The position numbers and the translations under genes were made by a program. The notes beneath the pieces are model-generated. The model searched no databases and was not told where the DNA came from. It saw nothing but the letters and a program-made list of their open reading frames with translations. Below are positions 12,876 to 27,150 of a stretch of 64,000 nucleotides of DNA, in pieces (within the stretch, counting starts at the first letter, position 1; the number at the start of each line of letters is the position of its first letter). The stretch is from Ophiura sarsii (Eukaryota; Echinodermata; Ophiuroidea; Amphilepidida; Ophiuridae), in the NCBI GenBank assembly GCA_035610835.1, contig JAYJML010000121.1:34001-98000 (forward strand), read 5' to 3'.

Positions 12876-14391
12876 ATTCTCTAGTTTTCAGTAATGGTAG
12901 CTCTAGAAGAGCTGTTTGGGTTTAAAAGGGTCTGCTTGAGAGATATTTCATGTGATCTTTCAATTATACATGGAGGTGAACACCCGCTGTAATTCTTCAA
13001 ACCGTGGCATGTGATTCTCCTCTTGTTATCTGTCGAAGATTCTAACACCAAGTGGTCGCCTTCTGCGCACGTCCGCTTGACACACTCTATGGGACCACAC
13101 CCCCCCCCCCCGGCATGGCGTTTCTCCCATGCATGTCAGGTCAGGTCTGCGATTCTGTAAGATGTACACGGCTCTTGGAAGCGTGGTGATTACCTCCCTG
13201 TGTCCAGGATACCGCAGGTGACACCGGTGGTAACCATATCCTTGTTCCTACAATACACCCAATACGAACCAACTTCAATTTCTAAAACATTTCTGGTTAG
13301 GTATGCTGTAGTTTTGACAGTATCTACTGCTCATCCGTCAAGCTATGACCGCTATACCATAGAGTACAATGCCCCTTTTGATGATTCGTCAAAAGTTTAG
13401 TGGCCAAGGCTAGCATGATTGTGTTTAGATTTGATTTAAAATATTGTATTGTACTTTTATCCTAATGGTAGTAATCTTAAGAAACTTTATTGACAAATAA
13501 AACTGCGAAAATAGAGTGAAAATGAGAGTTTTTCAAGTAAAAGGTACCATAATAGGCCAAAAACAACACGTCTTCGAAGGGGGCACACCACTAAATACGT
13601 CTCCCATTGAAATACACGCGTTTCGGCCCTTTTTCAAGACCGTATTTTTACCCCACGTAACAATGATGGAAGTTTTTATTTCGCATGAATGTATTAGATA
13701 TGTGTTGAATTTTATTTTAAACTTGATTTTTCTTGACCCATCTAGATGAAATTTTTCGCTACGGGCACCTAAACAGCGCCCTCACCATTTTAAACCGATA
13801 TTTTCGCTTCCTCACCGGTTCCGGCAACGATATCCTTCCGCAGCCTAGGCTCCCGTGCGTATTCGATTCCGACGATTTTTGACCACATTAGCAATGCTAA
13901 GGTTCTATTCTAACTTTTTCATAACAAATAAGCAAGATTTACTTCTATTTGCTTCCCCTGGGACGATGATCAAATTGATATAGGTACTATTTCTCCGAAC
14001 CCTACACCAAACGCGGAAGGATTTAGTGTAGTGCCCCCTTAGAAGCAAAACTTTTTTTGAGTTTTCATTCTTTTTTCTACATATTTCGAAAGAACAAGTA
14101 TTTCTAAGATAAACTGCCAAAGCATACCTCTGTGCGATCTCTGGTTCTCAAATAAGAGCATTTTTCTGAAAAATGATGATGTCCCAAATGTTCATAAATT
14201 GTGTATAAAAGCAAGAAATCACCCAGTCCGGCACCATCTGGTCCGGCACCATCTGGGCTGACATCGATTTTGGCGAACTATGTGTATGCATTATCAATTG
14301 TTTCGTGAATAATGTAATACGAACTAACTTAACATTTAATAAACATTTGATTATAATATTACATACAGACAAAGTCCGACACAAATTCACT
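12876..14391 (+). repeat. Satellite A unit 11, long form
   Basis: 1516 bp, with the shortest poly-C of the array: 13100-13111 (12). MITE-A 13580-14037. Confidence 0.95.
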
Positions 14392-15911
14392 ATTCTCTAG
14401 TTTTCAGTAATGGTAGCTCTAGAAGAGCTGTTTGGGTTTAAAAGGGTCTGCTTGAGAGATATTTCATGTGATCTTTCAATTATACATGGAGGTGAACACC
14501 CGCTGTAATTCTTCAAACCGTGGCATGTGATTCTCCTCTTGTTATCTGTCGAAGATTCTAACACCAAGTGGTCGCCTTCTGCGCACGTCCGCTTGACACA
14601 CTCTATGGGACCACACCCCCCCCCCCCCCCCGGCATGGCGTTTCTCCCATGCATGTCAGGTCAGGTCTGCGATTCTGTAAGATGTACACGGCTCTTGGAA
14701 GCGTGGTGATTACCTCCCTGTGTCCAGGATACCGCAGGTGACACCGGTGGTAACCATATCCTTGTTCCTACAATACACCCAATACGAACCAACTTCAATT
14801 TCTAAAACATTTCTGGTTAGGTATGCTGTAGTTTTGACAGTATCTACTGCTCATCCGTCAAGCTATGACCGCTATACCATAGAGTACAATGCCCCTTTTG
14901 ATGATTCGTCAAAAGTTTAGTGGCCAAGGCTAGCATGATTGTGTTTAGATTTGATTTAAAATATTGTATTGTACTTTTATCCTAATGGTAGTAATCTTAA
15001 GAAACTTTATTGACAAATAAAACTGCGAAAATAGAGTGAAAATGAGAGTTTTTCAAGTAAAAGGTACCATAATAGGCCAAAAACAACACGTCTTCGAAGG
15101 GGGCACACCACTAAATACGTCTCCCATTGAAATACACGCGTTTCGGCCCTTTTTCAAGACCGTATTTTTACCCCACGTAACAATGATGGAAGTTTTTATT
15201 TCGCATGAATGTATTAGATATGTGTTGAATTTTATTTTAAACTTGATTTTTCTTGACCCATCTAGATGAAATTTTTCGCTACGGGCACCTAAACAGCGCC
15301 CTCACCATTTTAAACCGATATTTTCGCTTCCTCACCGGTTCCGGCAACGATATCCTTCCGCAGCCTAGGCTCCCGTGCGTATTCGATTCCGACGATTTTT
15401 GACCACATTAGCAATGCTAAGGTTCTATTCTAACTTTTTCATAACAAATAAGCAAGATTTACTTCTATTTGCTTCCCCTGGGACGATGATCAAATTGATA
15501 TAGGTACTATTTCTCCGAACCCTACACCAAACGCGGAAGGATTTAGTGTAGTGCCCCCTTAGAAGCAAAACTTTTTTTGAGTTTTCATTCTTTTTTCTAC
15601 ATATTTCGAAAGAACAAGTATTTCTAAGATAAACTGCCAAAGCATACCTCTGTGCGATCTCTGGTTCTCAAATAAGAGCATTTTTCTGAAAAATGATGAT
15701 GTCCCAAATGTTCATAAATTGTGTATAAAAGCAAGAAATCACCCAGTCCGGCACCATCTGGTCCGGCACCATCTGGGCTGACATCGATTTTGGCGAACTA
15801 TGTGTATGCATTATCAATTGTTTCGTGAATAATGTAATACGAACTAACTTAACATTTAATAAACATTTGATTATAATATTACATACAGACAAAGTCCGAC
15901 ACAAATTCACT
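14392..15911 (+). repeat. Satellite A unit 12, long form
   Basis: 1520 bp. Poly-C 14616-14631 (16). MITE-A 15100-15557. Confidence 0.95.
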
Positions 15912-17432
15912 ATTCTCTAGTTTTCAGTAATGGTAGCTCTAGAAGAGCTGTTTGGGTTTAAAAGGGTCTGCTTGAGAGATATTTCATGTGATCTTTCAAT
16001 TATACATGGAGGTGAACACCCGCTGTAATTCTTCAAACCGTGGCATGTGATTCTCCTCTTGTTATCTGTCGAAGATTCTAACACCAAGTGGTCGCCTTCT
16101 GCGCACGTCCGCTTGACACACTCTATGGGACCACACCCCCCCCCCCCCCCCCGGCATGGCGTTTCTCCCATGCATGTCAGGTCAGGTCTGCGATTCTGTA
16201 AGATGTACACGGCTCTTGGAAGCGTGGTGATTACCTCCCTGTGTCCAGGATACCGCAGGTGACACCGGTGGTAACCATATCCTTGTTCCTACAATACACC
16301 CAATACGAACCAACTTCAATTTCTAAAACATTTCTGGTTAGGTATGCTGTAGTTTTGACAGTATCTACTGCTCATCCGTCAAGCTATGACCGCTATACCA
16401 TAGAGTACAATGCCCCTTTTGATGATTCGTCAAAAGTTTAGTGGCCAAGGCTAGCATGATTGTGTTTAGATTTGATTTAAAATATTGTATTGTACTTTTA
16501 TCCTAATGGTAGTAATCTTAAGAAACTTTATTGACAAATAAAACTGCGAAAATAGAGTGAAAATGAGAGTTTTTCAAGTAAAAGGTACCATAATAGGCCA
16601 AAAACAACACGTCTTCGAAGGGGGCACACCACTAAATACGTCTCCCATTGAAATACACGCGTTTCGGCCCTTTTTCAAGACCGTATTTTTACCCCACGTA
16701 ACAATGATGGAAGTTTTTATTTCGCATGAATGTATTAGATATGTGTTGAATTTTATTTTAAACTTGATTTTTCTTGACCCATCTAGATGAAATTTTTCGC
16801 TACGGGCACCTAAACAGCGCCCTCACCATTTTAAACCGATATTTTCGCTTCCTCACCGGTTCCGGCAACGATATCCTTCCGCAGCCTAGGCTCCCGTGCG
16901 TATTCGATTCCGACGATTTTTGACCACATTAGCAATGCTAAGGTTCTATTCTAACTTTTTCATAACAAATAAGCAAGATTTACTTCTATTTGCTTCCCCT
17001 GGGACGATGATCAAATTGATATAGGTACTATTTCTCCGAACCCTACACCAAACGCGGAAGGATTTAGTGTAGTGCCCCCTTAGAAGCAAAACTTTTTTTG
17101 AGTTTTCATTCTTTTTTCTACATATTTCGAAAGAACAAGTATTTCTAAGATAAACTGCCAAAGCATACCTCTGTGCGATCTCTGGTTCTCAAATAAGAGC
17201 ATTTTTCTGAAAAATGATGATGTCCCAAATGTTCATAAATTGTGTATAAAAGCAAGAAATCACCCAGTCCGGCACCATCTGGTCCGGCACCATCTGGGCT
17301 GACATCGATTTTGGCGAACTATGTGTATGCATTATCAATTGTTTCGTGAATAATGTAATACGAACTAACTTAACATTTAATAAACATTTGATTATAATAT
17401 TACATACAGACAAAGTCCGACACAAATTCACT
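15912..17432 (+). repeat. Satellite A unit 13, long form
   Basis: 1521 bp. Poly-C 16136-16152 (17). MITE-A 16621-17078. Confidence 0.95.
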
Positions 17433-18952
17433 ATTCTCTAGTTTTCAGTAATGGTAGCTCTAGAAGAGCTGTTTGGGTTTAAAAGGGTCTGCTTGAGAGA
17501 TATTTCATGTGATCTTTCAATTATACATGGAGGTGAACACCCGCTGTAATTCTTCAAACCGTGGCATGTGATTCTCCTCTTGTTATCTGTCGAAGATTCT
17601 AACACCAAGTGGTCGCCTTCTGCGCACGTCCGCTTGACACACTCTATGGGACCACCCCCCCCCCCCCCCCCCGGCATGGCGTTTCTCCCATGCATGTCAG
17701 GTCAGGTCTGCGATTCTGTAAGATGTACACGGCTCTTGGAAGCGTGGTGATTACCTCCCTGTGTCCAGGATACCGCAGGTGACACCGGTGGTAACCATAT
17801 CCTTGTTCCTACAATACACCCAATACGAACCAACTTCAATTTCTAAAACATTTCTGGTTAGGTATGCTGTAGTTTTGACAGTATCTACTGCTCATCCGTC
17901 AAGCTATGACCGCTATACCATAGAGTACAATGCCCCTTTTGATGATTCGTCAAAAGTTTAGTGGCCAAGGCTAGCATGATTGTGTTTAGATTTGATTTAA
18001 AATATTGTATTGTACTTTTATCCTAATGGTAGTAATCTTAAGAAACTTTATTGACAAATAAAACTGCGAAAATAGAGTGAAAATGAGAGTTTTTCAAGTA
18101 AAAGGTACCATAATAGGCCAAAAACAACACGTCTTCGAAGGGGGCACACCACTAAATACGTCTCCCATTGAAATACACGCGTTTCGGCCCTTTTTCAAGA
18201 CCGTATTTTTACCCCACGTAACAATGATGGAAGTTTTTATTTCGCATGAATGTATTAGATATGTGTTGAATTTTATTTTAAACTTGATTTTTCTTGACCC
18301 ATCTAGATGAAATTTTTCGCTACGGGCACCTAAACAGCGCCCTCACCATTTTAAACCGATATTTTCGCTTCCTCACCGGTTCCGGCAACGATATCCTTCC
18401 GCAGCCTAGGCTCCCGTGCGTATTCGATTCCGACGATTTTTGACCACATTAGCAATGCTAAGGTTCTATTCTAACTTTTTCATAACAAATAAGCAAGATT
18501 TACTTCTATTTGCTTCCCCTGGGACGATGATCAAATTGATATAGGTACTATTTCTCCGAACCCTACACCAAACGCGGAAGGATTTAGTGTAGTGCCCCCT
18601 TAGAAGCAAAACTTTTTTTGAGTTTTCATTCTTTTTTCTACATATTTCGAAAGAACAAGTATTTCTAAGATAAACTGCCAAAGCATACCTCTGTGCGATC
18701 TCTGGTTCTCAAATAAGAGCATTTTTCTGAAAAATGATGATGTCCCAAATGTTCATAAATTGTGTATAAAAGCAAGAAATCACCCAGTCCGGCACCATCT
18801 GGTCCGGCACCATCTGGGCTGACATCGATTTTGGCGAACTATGTGTATGCATTATCAATTGTTTCGTGAATAATGTAATACGAACTAACTTAACATTTAA
18901 TAAACATTTGATTATAATATTACATACAGACAAAGTCCGACACAAATTCACT
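17433..18952 (+). repeat. Satellite A unit 14, long form
   Basis: 1520 bp. The A of the CACAC preceding the tract is C here, giving an uninterrupted run 17655-17672 (18 C). Only unit 17 shares this variant. MITE-A 18141-18598. Confidence 0.95.
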
Positions 18953-20470
18953 ATTCTCTAGTTTTCAGTAATGGTAGCTCTAGAAGAGCTGTTTGGGTTT
19001 AAAAGGGTCTGCTTGAGAGATATTTCATGTGATCTTTCAATTATACATGGAGGTGAACACCCGCTGTAATTCTTCAAACCGTGGCATGTGATTCTCCTCT
19101 TGTTATCTGTCGAAGATTCTAACACCAAGTGGTCGCCTTCTGCGCACGTCCGCTTGACACACTCTATGGGACCACACCCCCCCCCCCCCCGGCATGGCGT
19201 TTCTCCCATGCATGTCAGGTCAGGTCTGCGATTCTGTAAGATGTACACGGCTCTTGGAAGCGTGGTGATTACCTCCCTGTGTCCAGGATACCGCAGGTGA
19301 CACCGGTGGTAACCATATCCTTGTTCCTACAATACACCCAATACGAACCAACTTCAATTTCTAAAACATTTCTGGTTAGGTATGCTGTAGTTTTGACAGT
19401 ATCTACTGCTCATCCGTCAAGCTATGACCGCTATACCATAGAGTACAATGCCCCTTTTGATGATTCGTCAAAAGTTTAGTGGCCAAGGCTAGCATGATTG
19501 TGTTTAGATTTGATTTAAAATATTGTATTGTACTTTTATCCTAATGGTAGTAATCTTAAGAAACTTTATTGACAAATAAAACTGCGAAAATAGAGTGAAA
19601 ATGAGAGTTTTTCAAGTAAAAGGTACCATAATAGGCCAAAAACAACACGTCTTCGAAGGGGGCACACCACTAAATACGTCTCCCATTGAAATACACGCGT
19701 TTCGGCCCTTTTTCAAGACCGTATTTTTACCCCACGTAACAATGATGGAAGTTTTTATTTCGCATGAATGTATTAGATATGTGTTGAATTTTATTTTAAA
19801 CTTGATTTTTCTTGACCCATCTAGATGAAATTTTTCGCTACGGGCACCTAAACAGCGCCCTCACCATTTTAAACCGATATTTTCGCTTCCTCACCGGTTC
19901 CGGCAACGATATCCTTCCGCAGCCTAGGCTCCCGTGCGTATTCGATTCCGACGATTTTTGACCACATTAGCAATGCTAAGGTTCTATTCTAACTTTTTCA
20001 TAACAAATAAGCAAGATTTACTTCTATTTGCTTCCCCTGGGACGATGATCAAATTGATATAGGTACTATTTCTCCGAACCCTACACCAAACGCGGAAGGA
20101 TTTAGTGTAGTGCCCCCTTAGAAGCAAAACTTTTTTTGAGTTTTCATTCTTTTTTCTACATATTTCGAAAGAACAAGTATTTCTAAGATAAACTGCCAAA
20201 GCATACCTCTGTGCGATCTCTGGTTCTCAAATAAGAGCATTTTTCTGAAAAATGATGATGTCCCAAATGTTCATAAATTGTGTATAAAAGCAAGAAATCA
20301 CCCAGTCCGGCACCATCTGGTCCGGCACCATCTGGGCTGACATCGATTTTGGCGAACTATGTGTATGCATTATCAATTGTTTCGTGAATAATGTAATACG
20401 AACTAACTTAACATTTAATAAACATTTGATTATAATATTACATACAGACAAAGTCCGACACAAATTCACT
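18953..20470 (+). repeat. Satellite A unit 15, long form
   Basis: 1518 bp. Poly-C 19177-19190 (14). MITE-A 19659-20116. Confidence 0.95.
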
Positions 20471-21992
20471 ATTCTCTAGTTTTCAGTAATGGTAGCTCTA
20501 GAAGAGCTGTTTGGGTTTAAAAGGGTCTGCTTGAGAGATATTTCATGTGATCTTTCAATTATACATGGAGGTGAACACCCGCTGTAATTCTTCAAACCGT
20601 GGCATGTGATTCTCCTCTTGTTATCTGTCGAAGATTCTAACACCAAGTGGTCGCCTTCTGCGCACGTCCGCTTGACACACTCTATGGGACCACACCCCCC
20701 CCCCCCCCCCCCGGCATGGCGTTTCTCCCATGCATGTCAGGTCAGGTCTGCGATTCTGTAAGATGTACACGGCTCTTGGAAGCGTGGTGATTACCTCCCT
20801 GTGTCCAGGATACCGCAGGTGACACCGGTGGTAACCATATCCTTGTTCCTACAATACACCCAATACGAACCAACTTCAATTTCTAAAACATTTCTGGTTA
20901 GGTATGCTGTAGTTTTGACAGTATCTACTGCTCATCCGTCAAGCTATGACCGCTATACCATAGAGTACAATGCCCCTTTTGATGATTCGTCAAAAGTTTA
21001 GTGGCCAAGGCTAGCATGATTGTGTTTAGATTTGATTTAAAATATTGTATTGTACTTTTATCCTAATGGTAGTAATCTTAAGAAACTTTATTGACAAATA
21101 AAACTGCGAAAATAGAGTGAAAATGAGAGTTTTTCAAGTAAAAGGTACCATAATAGGCCAAAAACAACACGTCTTCGAAGGGGGCACACCACTAAATACG
21201 TCTCCCATTGAAATACACGCGTTTCGGCCCTTTTTCAAGACCGTATTTTTACCCCACGTAACAATGATGGAAGTTTTTATTTCGCATGAATGTATTAGAT
21301 ATGTGTTGAATTTTATTTTAAACTTGATTTTTCTTGACCCATCTAGATGAAATTTTTCGCTACGGGCACCTAAACAGCGCCCTCACCATTTTAAACCGAT
21401 ATTTTCGCTTCCTCACCGGTTCCGGCAACGATATCCTTCCGCAGCCTAGGCTCCCGTGCGTATTCGATTCCGACGATTTTTGACCACATTAGCAATGCTA
21501 AGGTTCTATTCTAACTTTTTCATAACAAATAAGCAAGATTTACTTCTATTTGCTTCCCCTGGGACGATGATCAAATTGATATAGGTACTATTTCTCCGAA
21601 CCCTACACCAAACGCGGAAGGATTTAGTGTAGTGCCCCCTTAGAAGCAAAACTTTTTTTGAGTTTTCATTCTTTTTTCTACATATTTCGAAAGAACAAGT
21701 ATTTCTAAGATAAACTGCCAAAGCATACCTCTGTGCGATCTCTGGTTCTCAAATAAGAGCATTTTTCTGAAAAATGATGATGTCCCAAATGTTCATAAAT
21801 TGTGTATAAAAGCAAGAAATCACCCAGTCCGGCACCATCTGGTCCGGCACCATCTGGGCTGACATCGATTTTGGCGAACTATGTGTATGCATTATCAATT
21901 GTTTCGTGAATAATGTAATACGAACTAACTTAACATTTAATAAACATTTGATTATAATATTACATACAGACAAAGTCCGACACAAATTCACT
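20471..21992 (+). repeat. Satellite A unit 16, long form
   Basis: 1522 bp. Poly-C 20695-20712 (18). MITE-A 21181-21638. Confidence 0.95.
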
Positions 21993-23512
21993 ATTCTCTA
22001 GTTTTCAGTAATGGTAGCTCTAGAAGAGCTGTTTGGGTTTAAAAGGGTCTGCTTGAGAGATATTTCATGTGATCTTTCAATTATACATGGAGGTGAACAC
22101 CCGCTGTAATTCTTCAAACCGTGGCATGTGATTCTCCTCTTGTTATCTGTCGAAGATTCTAACACCAAGTGGTCGCCTTCTGCGCACGTCCGCTTGACAC
22201 ACTCTATGGGACCACCCCCCCCCCCCCCCCCCGGCATGGCGTTTCTCCCATGCATGTCAGGTCAGGTCTGCGATTCTGTAAGATGTACACGGCTCTTGGA
22301 AGCGTGGTGATTACCTCCCTGTGTCCAGGATACCGCAGGTGACACCGGTGGTAACCATATCCTTGTTCCTACAATACACCCAATACGAACCAACTTCAAT
22401 TTCTAAAACATTTCTGGTTAGGTATGCTGTAGTTTTGACAGTATCTACTGCTCATCCGTCAAGCTATGACCGCTATACCATAGAGTACAATGCCCCTTTT
22501 GATGATTCGTCAAAAGTTTAGTGGCCAAGGCTAGCATGATTGTGTTTAGATTTGATTTAAAATATTGTATTGTACTTTTATCCTAATGGTAGTAATCTTA
22601 AGAAACTTTATTGACAAATAAAACTGCGAAAATAGAGTGAAAATGAGAGTTTTTCAAGTAAAAGGTACCATAATAGGCCAAAAACAACACGTCTTCGAAG
22701 GGGGCACACCACTAAATACGTCTCCCATTGAAATACACGCGTTTCGGCCCTTTTTCAAGACCGTATTTTTACCCCACGTAACAATGATGGAAGTTTTTAT
22801 TTCGCATGAATGTATTAGATATGTGTTGAATTTTATTTTAAACTTGATTTTTCTTGACCCATCTAGATGAAATTTTTCGCTACGGGCACCTAAACAGCGC
22901 CCTCACCATTTTAAACCGATATTTTCGCTTCCTCACCGGTTCCGGCAACGATATCCTTCCGCAGCCTAGGCTCCCGTGCGTATTCGATTCCGACGATTTT
23001 TGACCACATTAGCAATGCTAAGGTTCTATTCTAACTTTTTCATAACAAATAAGCAAGATTTACTTCTATTTGCTTCCCCTGGGACGATGATCAAATTGAT
23101 ATAGGTACTATTTCTCCGAACCCTACACCAAACGCGGAAGGATTTAGTGTAGTGCCCCCTTAGAAGCAAAACTTTTTTTGAGTTTTCATTCTTTTTTCTA
23201 CATATTTCGAAAGAACAAGTATTTCTAAGATAAACTGCCAAAGCATACCTCTGTGCGATCTCTGGTTCTCAAATAAGAGCATTTTTCTGAAAAATGATGA
23301 TGTCCCAAATGTTCATAAATTGTGTATAAAAGCAAGAAATCACCCAGTCCGGCACCATCTGGTCCGGCACCATCTGGGCTGACATCGATTTTGGCGAACT
23401 ATGTGTATGCATTATCAATTGTTTCGTGAATAATGTAATACGAACTAACTTAACATTTAATAAACATTTGATTATAATATTACATACAGACAAAGTCCGA
23501 CACAAATTCACT
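21993..23512 (+). repeat. Satellite A unit 17, long form
   Basis: 1520 bp. Same A-to-C change before the tract as unit 14; run 22215-22232 (18). MITE-A 22701-23158. Confidence 0.95.
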
Positions 23513-24570
23513 ATTCTCTAGTTTTCAGTAATGGTAGCTCTAGAAGAGCTGTTTGGGTTTAAAAGGGTCTGCTTGAGAGATATTTCATGTGATCTTTCAA
23601 TTATACATGGAGGTGAACACCCGCTGTAATTCTTCAAACCGTGGCATGTGATTCTCCTCTTGTTATCTGTCGAAGATTCTAACACCAAGTGGTCGCCTTC
23701 TGCGCACGTCCGCTTGACACACTCTATGGGACCACACCCCCACCCCCCCCCCCCCCGGCATGGCGTTTCTCCCATGCATGTCAGGTCAGGTCTGCGATTC
23801 TGTAAGATGTACACGGCTCTTGGAAGCGTGGTGATTACCTCCCTGTGTCCAGGATACCGCAGGTGACACCGGTGGTAACCATATCCTTGTTCCTACAATA
23901 CACCCAATACGAACCAACTTCAATTTCTAAAACATTTCTGGTTAGGTATGCTGTAGTTTTGACAGTATCTACTGCTCATCCGTCAAGCTATGACCGCTAT
24001 ACCATAGAGTACAATGCCCCTTTTGATGATTCGTCAAAAGTTTAGTGGCCAAGGCTAGCATGATTGTGTTTAGATTTGATTTAAAATATTGTATTGTACT
24101 TTTATCCTAATGGTAGTAATCTTAAGAAACTTTATTGACAAATAAAACTGCGAAAATAGAGTGAAAATGAGAGTTTTTCAAGTAAAAGGTACCATAATAG
24201 GCCAAAAACAACACGTCTTAGAAGCAAAACTTTTTTTGAGTTTTCATTCTTTTTTCTACATATTTCGAAAGAACAAGTATTTCTAAGATAAACTGCCAAA
24301 GCATACCTCTGTGCGATCTCTGGTTCTCAAATAAGAGCATTTTTCTGAAAAATGATGATGTCCCAAATGTTCATAAATTGTGTATAAAAGCAAGAAATCA
24401 CCCAGTCCGGCACCATCTGGTCCGGCACCATCTGGGCTGACATCGATTTTGGCGAACTATGTGTATGCATTATCAATTGTTTCGTGAATAATGTAATACG
24501 AACTAACTTAACATTTAATAAACATTTGATTATAATATTACATACAGACAAAGTCCGACACAAATTCACT
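23513..24570 (+). repeat. Satellite A unit 18, short form
   Basis: 1058 bp. Interrupted tract 23737-23756: five C, an A at 23742, then fourteen C. Empty MITE-A site CTTAGAAG at 24217-24224 (right version). Confidence 0.95.
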
Positions 24571-26090
24571 ATTCTCTAGTTTTCAGTAATGGTAGCTCTA
24601 GAAGAGCTGTTTGGGTTTAAAAGGGTCTGCTTGAGAGATATTTCATGTGATCTTTCAATTATACATGGAGGTGAACACCCGCTGTAATTCTTCAAACCGT
24701 GGCATGTGATTCTCCTCTTGTTATCTGTCGAAGATTCTAACACCAAGTGGTCGCCTTCTGCGCACGTCCGCTTGACACACTCTATGGGACCACACCCCCC
24801 CCCCCCCCCCGGCATGGCGTTTCTCCCATGCATGTCAGGTCAGGTCTGCGATTCTGTAAGATGTACACGGCTCTTGGAAGCGTGGTGATTACCTCCCTGT
24901 GTCCAGGATACCGCAGGTGACACCGGTGGTAACCATATCCTTGTTCCTACAATACACCCAATACGAACCAACTTCAATTTCTAAAACATTTCTGGTTAGG
25001 TATGCTGTAGTTTTGACAGTATCTACTGCTCATCCGTCAAGCTATGACCGCTATACCATAGAGTACAATGCCCCTTTTGATGATTCGTCAAAAGTTTAGT
25101 GGCCAAGGCTAGCATGATTGTGTTTAGATTTGATTTAAAATATTGTATTGTACTTTTATCCTAATGGTAGTAATCTTAAGAAACTTTATTGACAAATAAA
25201 ACTGCGAAAATAGAGTGAAAATGAGAGTTTTTCAAGTAAAAGGTACCATAATAGGCCAAAAACAACACGTCTTCGAAGGGGGCACACCACTAAATACGTC
25301 TCCCATTGAAATACACGCGTTTCGGCCCTTTTTCAAGACCGTATTTTTACCCCACGTAACAATGATGGAAGTTTTTATTTCGCATGAATGTATTAGATAT
25401 GTGTTGAATTTTATTTTAAACTTGATTTTTCTTGACCCATCTAGATGAAATTTTTCGCTACGGGCACCTAAACAGCGCCCTCACCATTTTAAACCGATAT
25501 TTTCGCTTCCTCACCGGTTCCGGCAACGATATCCTTCCGCAGCCTAGGCTCCCGTGCGTATTCGATTCCGACGATTTTTGACCACATTAGCAATGCTAAG
25601 GTTCTATTCTAACTTTTTCATAACAAATAAGCAAGATTTACTTCTATTTGCTTCCCCTGGGACGATGATCAAATTGATATAGGTACTATTTCTCCGAACC
25701 CTACACCAAACGCGGAAGGATTTAGTGTAGTGCCCCCTTAGAAGCAAAACTTTTTTTGAGTTTTCATTCTTTTTTCTACATATTTCGAAAGAACAAGTAT
25801 TTCTAAGATAAACTGCCAAAGCATACCTCTGTGCGATCTCTGGTTCTCAAATAAGAGCATTTTTCTGAAAAATGATGATGTCCCAAATGTTCATAAATTG
25901 TGTATAAAAGCAAGAAATCACCCAGTCCGGCACCATCTGGTCCGGCACCATCTGGGCTGACATCGATTTTGGCGAACTATGTGTATGCATTATCAATTGT
26001 TTCGTGAATAATGTAATACGAACTAACTTAACATTTAATAAACATTTGATTATAATATTACATACAGACAAAGTCCGACACAAATTCACT
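24571..26090 (+). repeat. Satellite A unit 19, long form
   Basis: 1520 bp. Poly-C 24795-24810 (16). MITE-A 25279-25736. Confidence 0.95.
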
Positions 26091-27150
26091 ATTCTCTAGT
26101 TTTCAGTAATGGTAGCTCTAGAAGAGCTGTTTGGGTTTAAAAGGGTCTGCTTGAGAGATATTTCATGTGATCTTTCAATTATACATGGAGGTGAACACCC
26201 GCTGTAATTCTTCAAACCGTGGCATGTGATTCTCCTCTTGTTATCTGTCGAAGATTCTAACACCAAGTGGTCGCCTTCTGCGCACGTCCGCTTGACACAC
26301 TCTATGGGACCACACCCCCCCCCCCCCCCCCCCCCCGGCATGGCGTTTCTCCCATGCATGTCAGGTCAGGTCTGCGATTCTGTAAGATGTACACGGCTCT
26401 TGGAAGCGTGGTGATTACCTCCCTGTGTCCAGGATACCGCAGGTGACACCGGTGGTAACCATATCCTTGTTCCTACAATACACCCAATACGAACCAACTT
26501 CAATTTCTAAAACATTTCTGGTTAGGTATGCTGTAGTTTTGACAGTATCTACTGCTCATCCGTCAAGCTATGACCGCTATACCATAGAGTACAATGCCCC
26601 TTTTGATGATTCGTCAAAAGTTTAGTGGCCAAGGCTAGCATGATTGTGTTTAGATTTGATTTAAAATATTGTATTGTACTTTTATCCTAATGGTAGTAAT
26701 CTTAAGAAACTTTATTGACAAATAAAACTGCGAAAATAGAGTGAAAATGAGAGTTTTTCAAGTAAAAGGTACCATAATAGGCCAAAAACAACACGTCTTA
26801 GAAGCAAAACTTTTTTTGAGTTTTCATTCTTTTTTCTACATATTTCGAAAGAACAAGTATTTCTAAGATAAACTGCCAAAGCATACCTCTGTGCGATCTC
26901 TGGTTCTCAAATAAGAGCATTTTTCTGAAAAATGATGATGTCCCAAATGTTCATAAATTGTGTATAAAAGCAAGAAATCACCCAGTCCGGCACCATCTGG
27001 TCCGGCACCATCTGGGCTGACATCGATTTTGGCGAACTATGTGTATGCATTATCAATTGTTTCGTGAATAATGTAATACGAACTAACTTAACATTTAATA
27101 AACATTTGATTATAATATTACATACAGACAAAGTCCGACACAAATTCACT
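26091..27150 (+). repeat. Satellite A unit 20, short form
   Basis: 1060 bp, the longest short unit, because its poly-C is 26315-26336 (22). Empty MITE-A site CTTAGAAG at 26797-26804 (right version). Confidence 0.95.
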
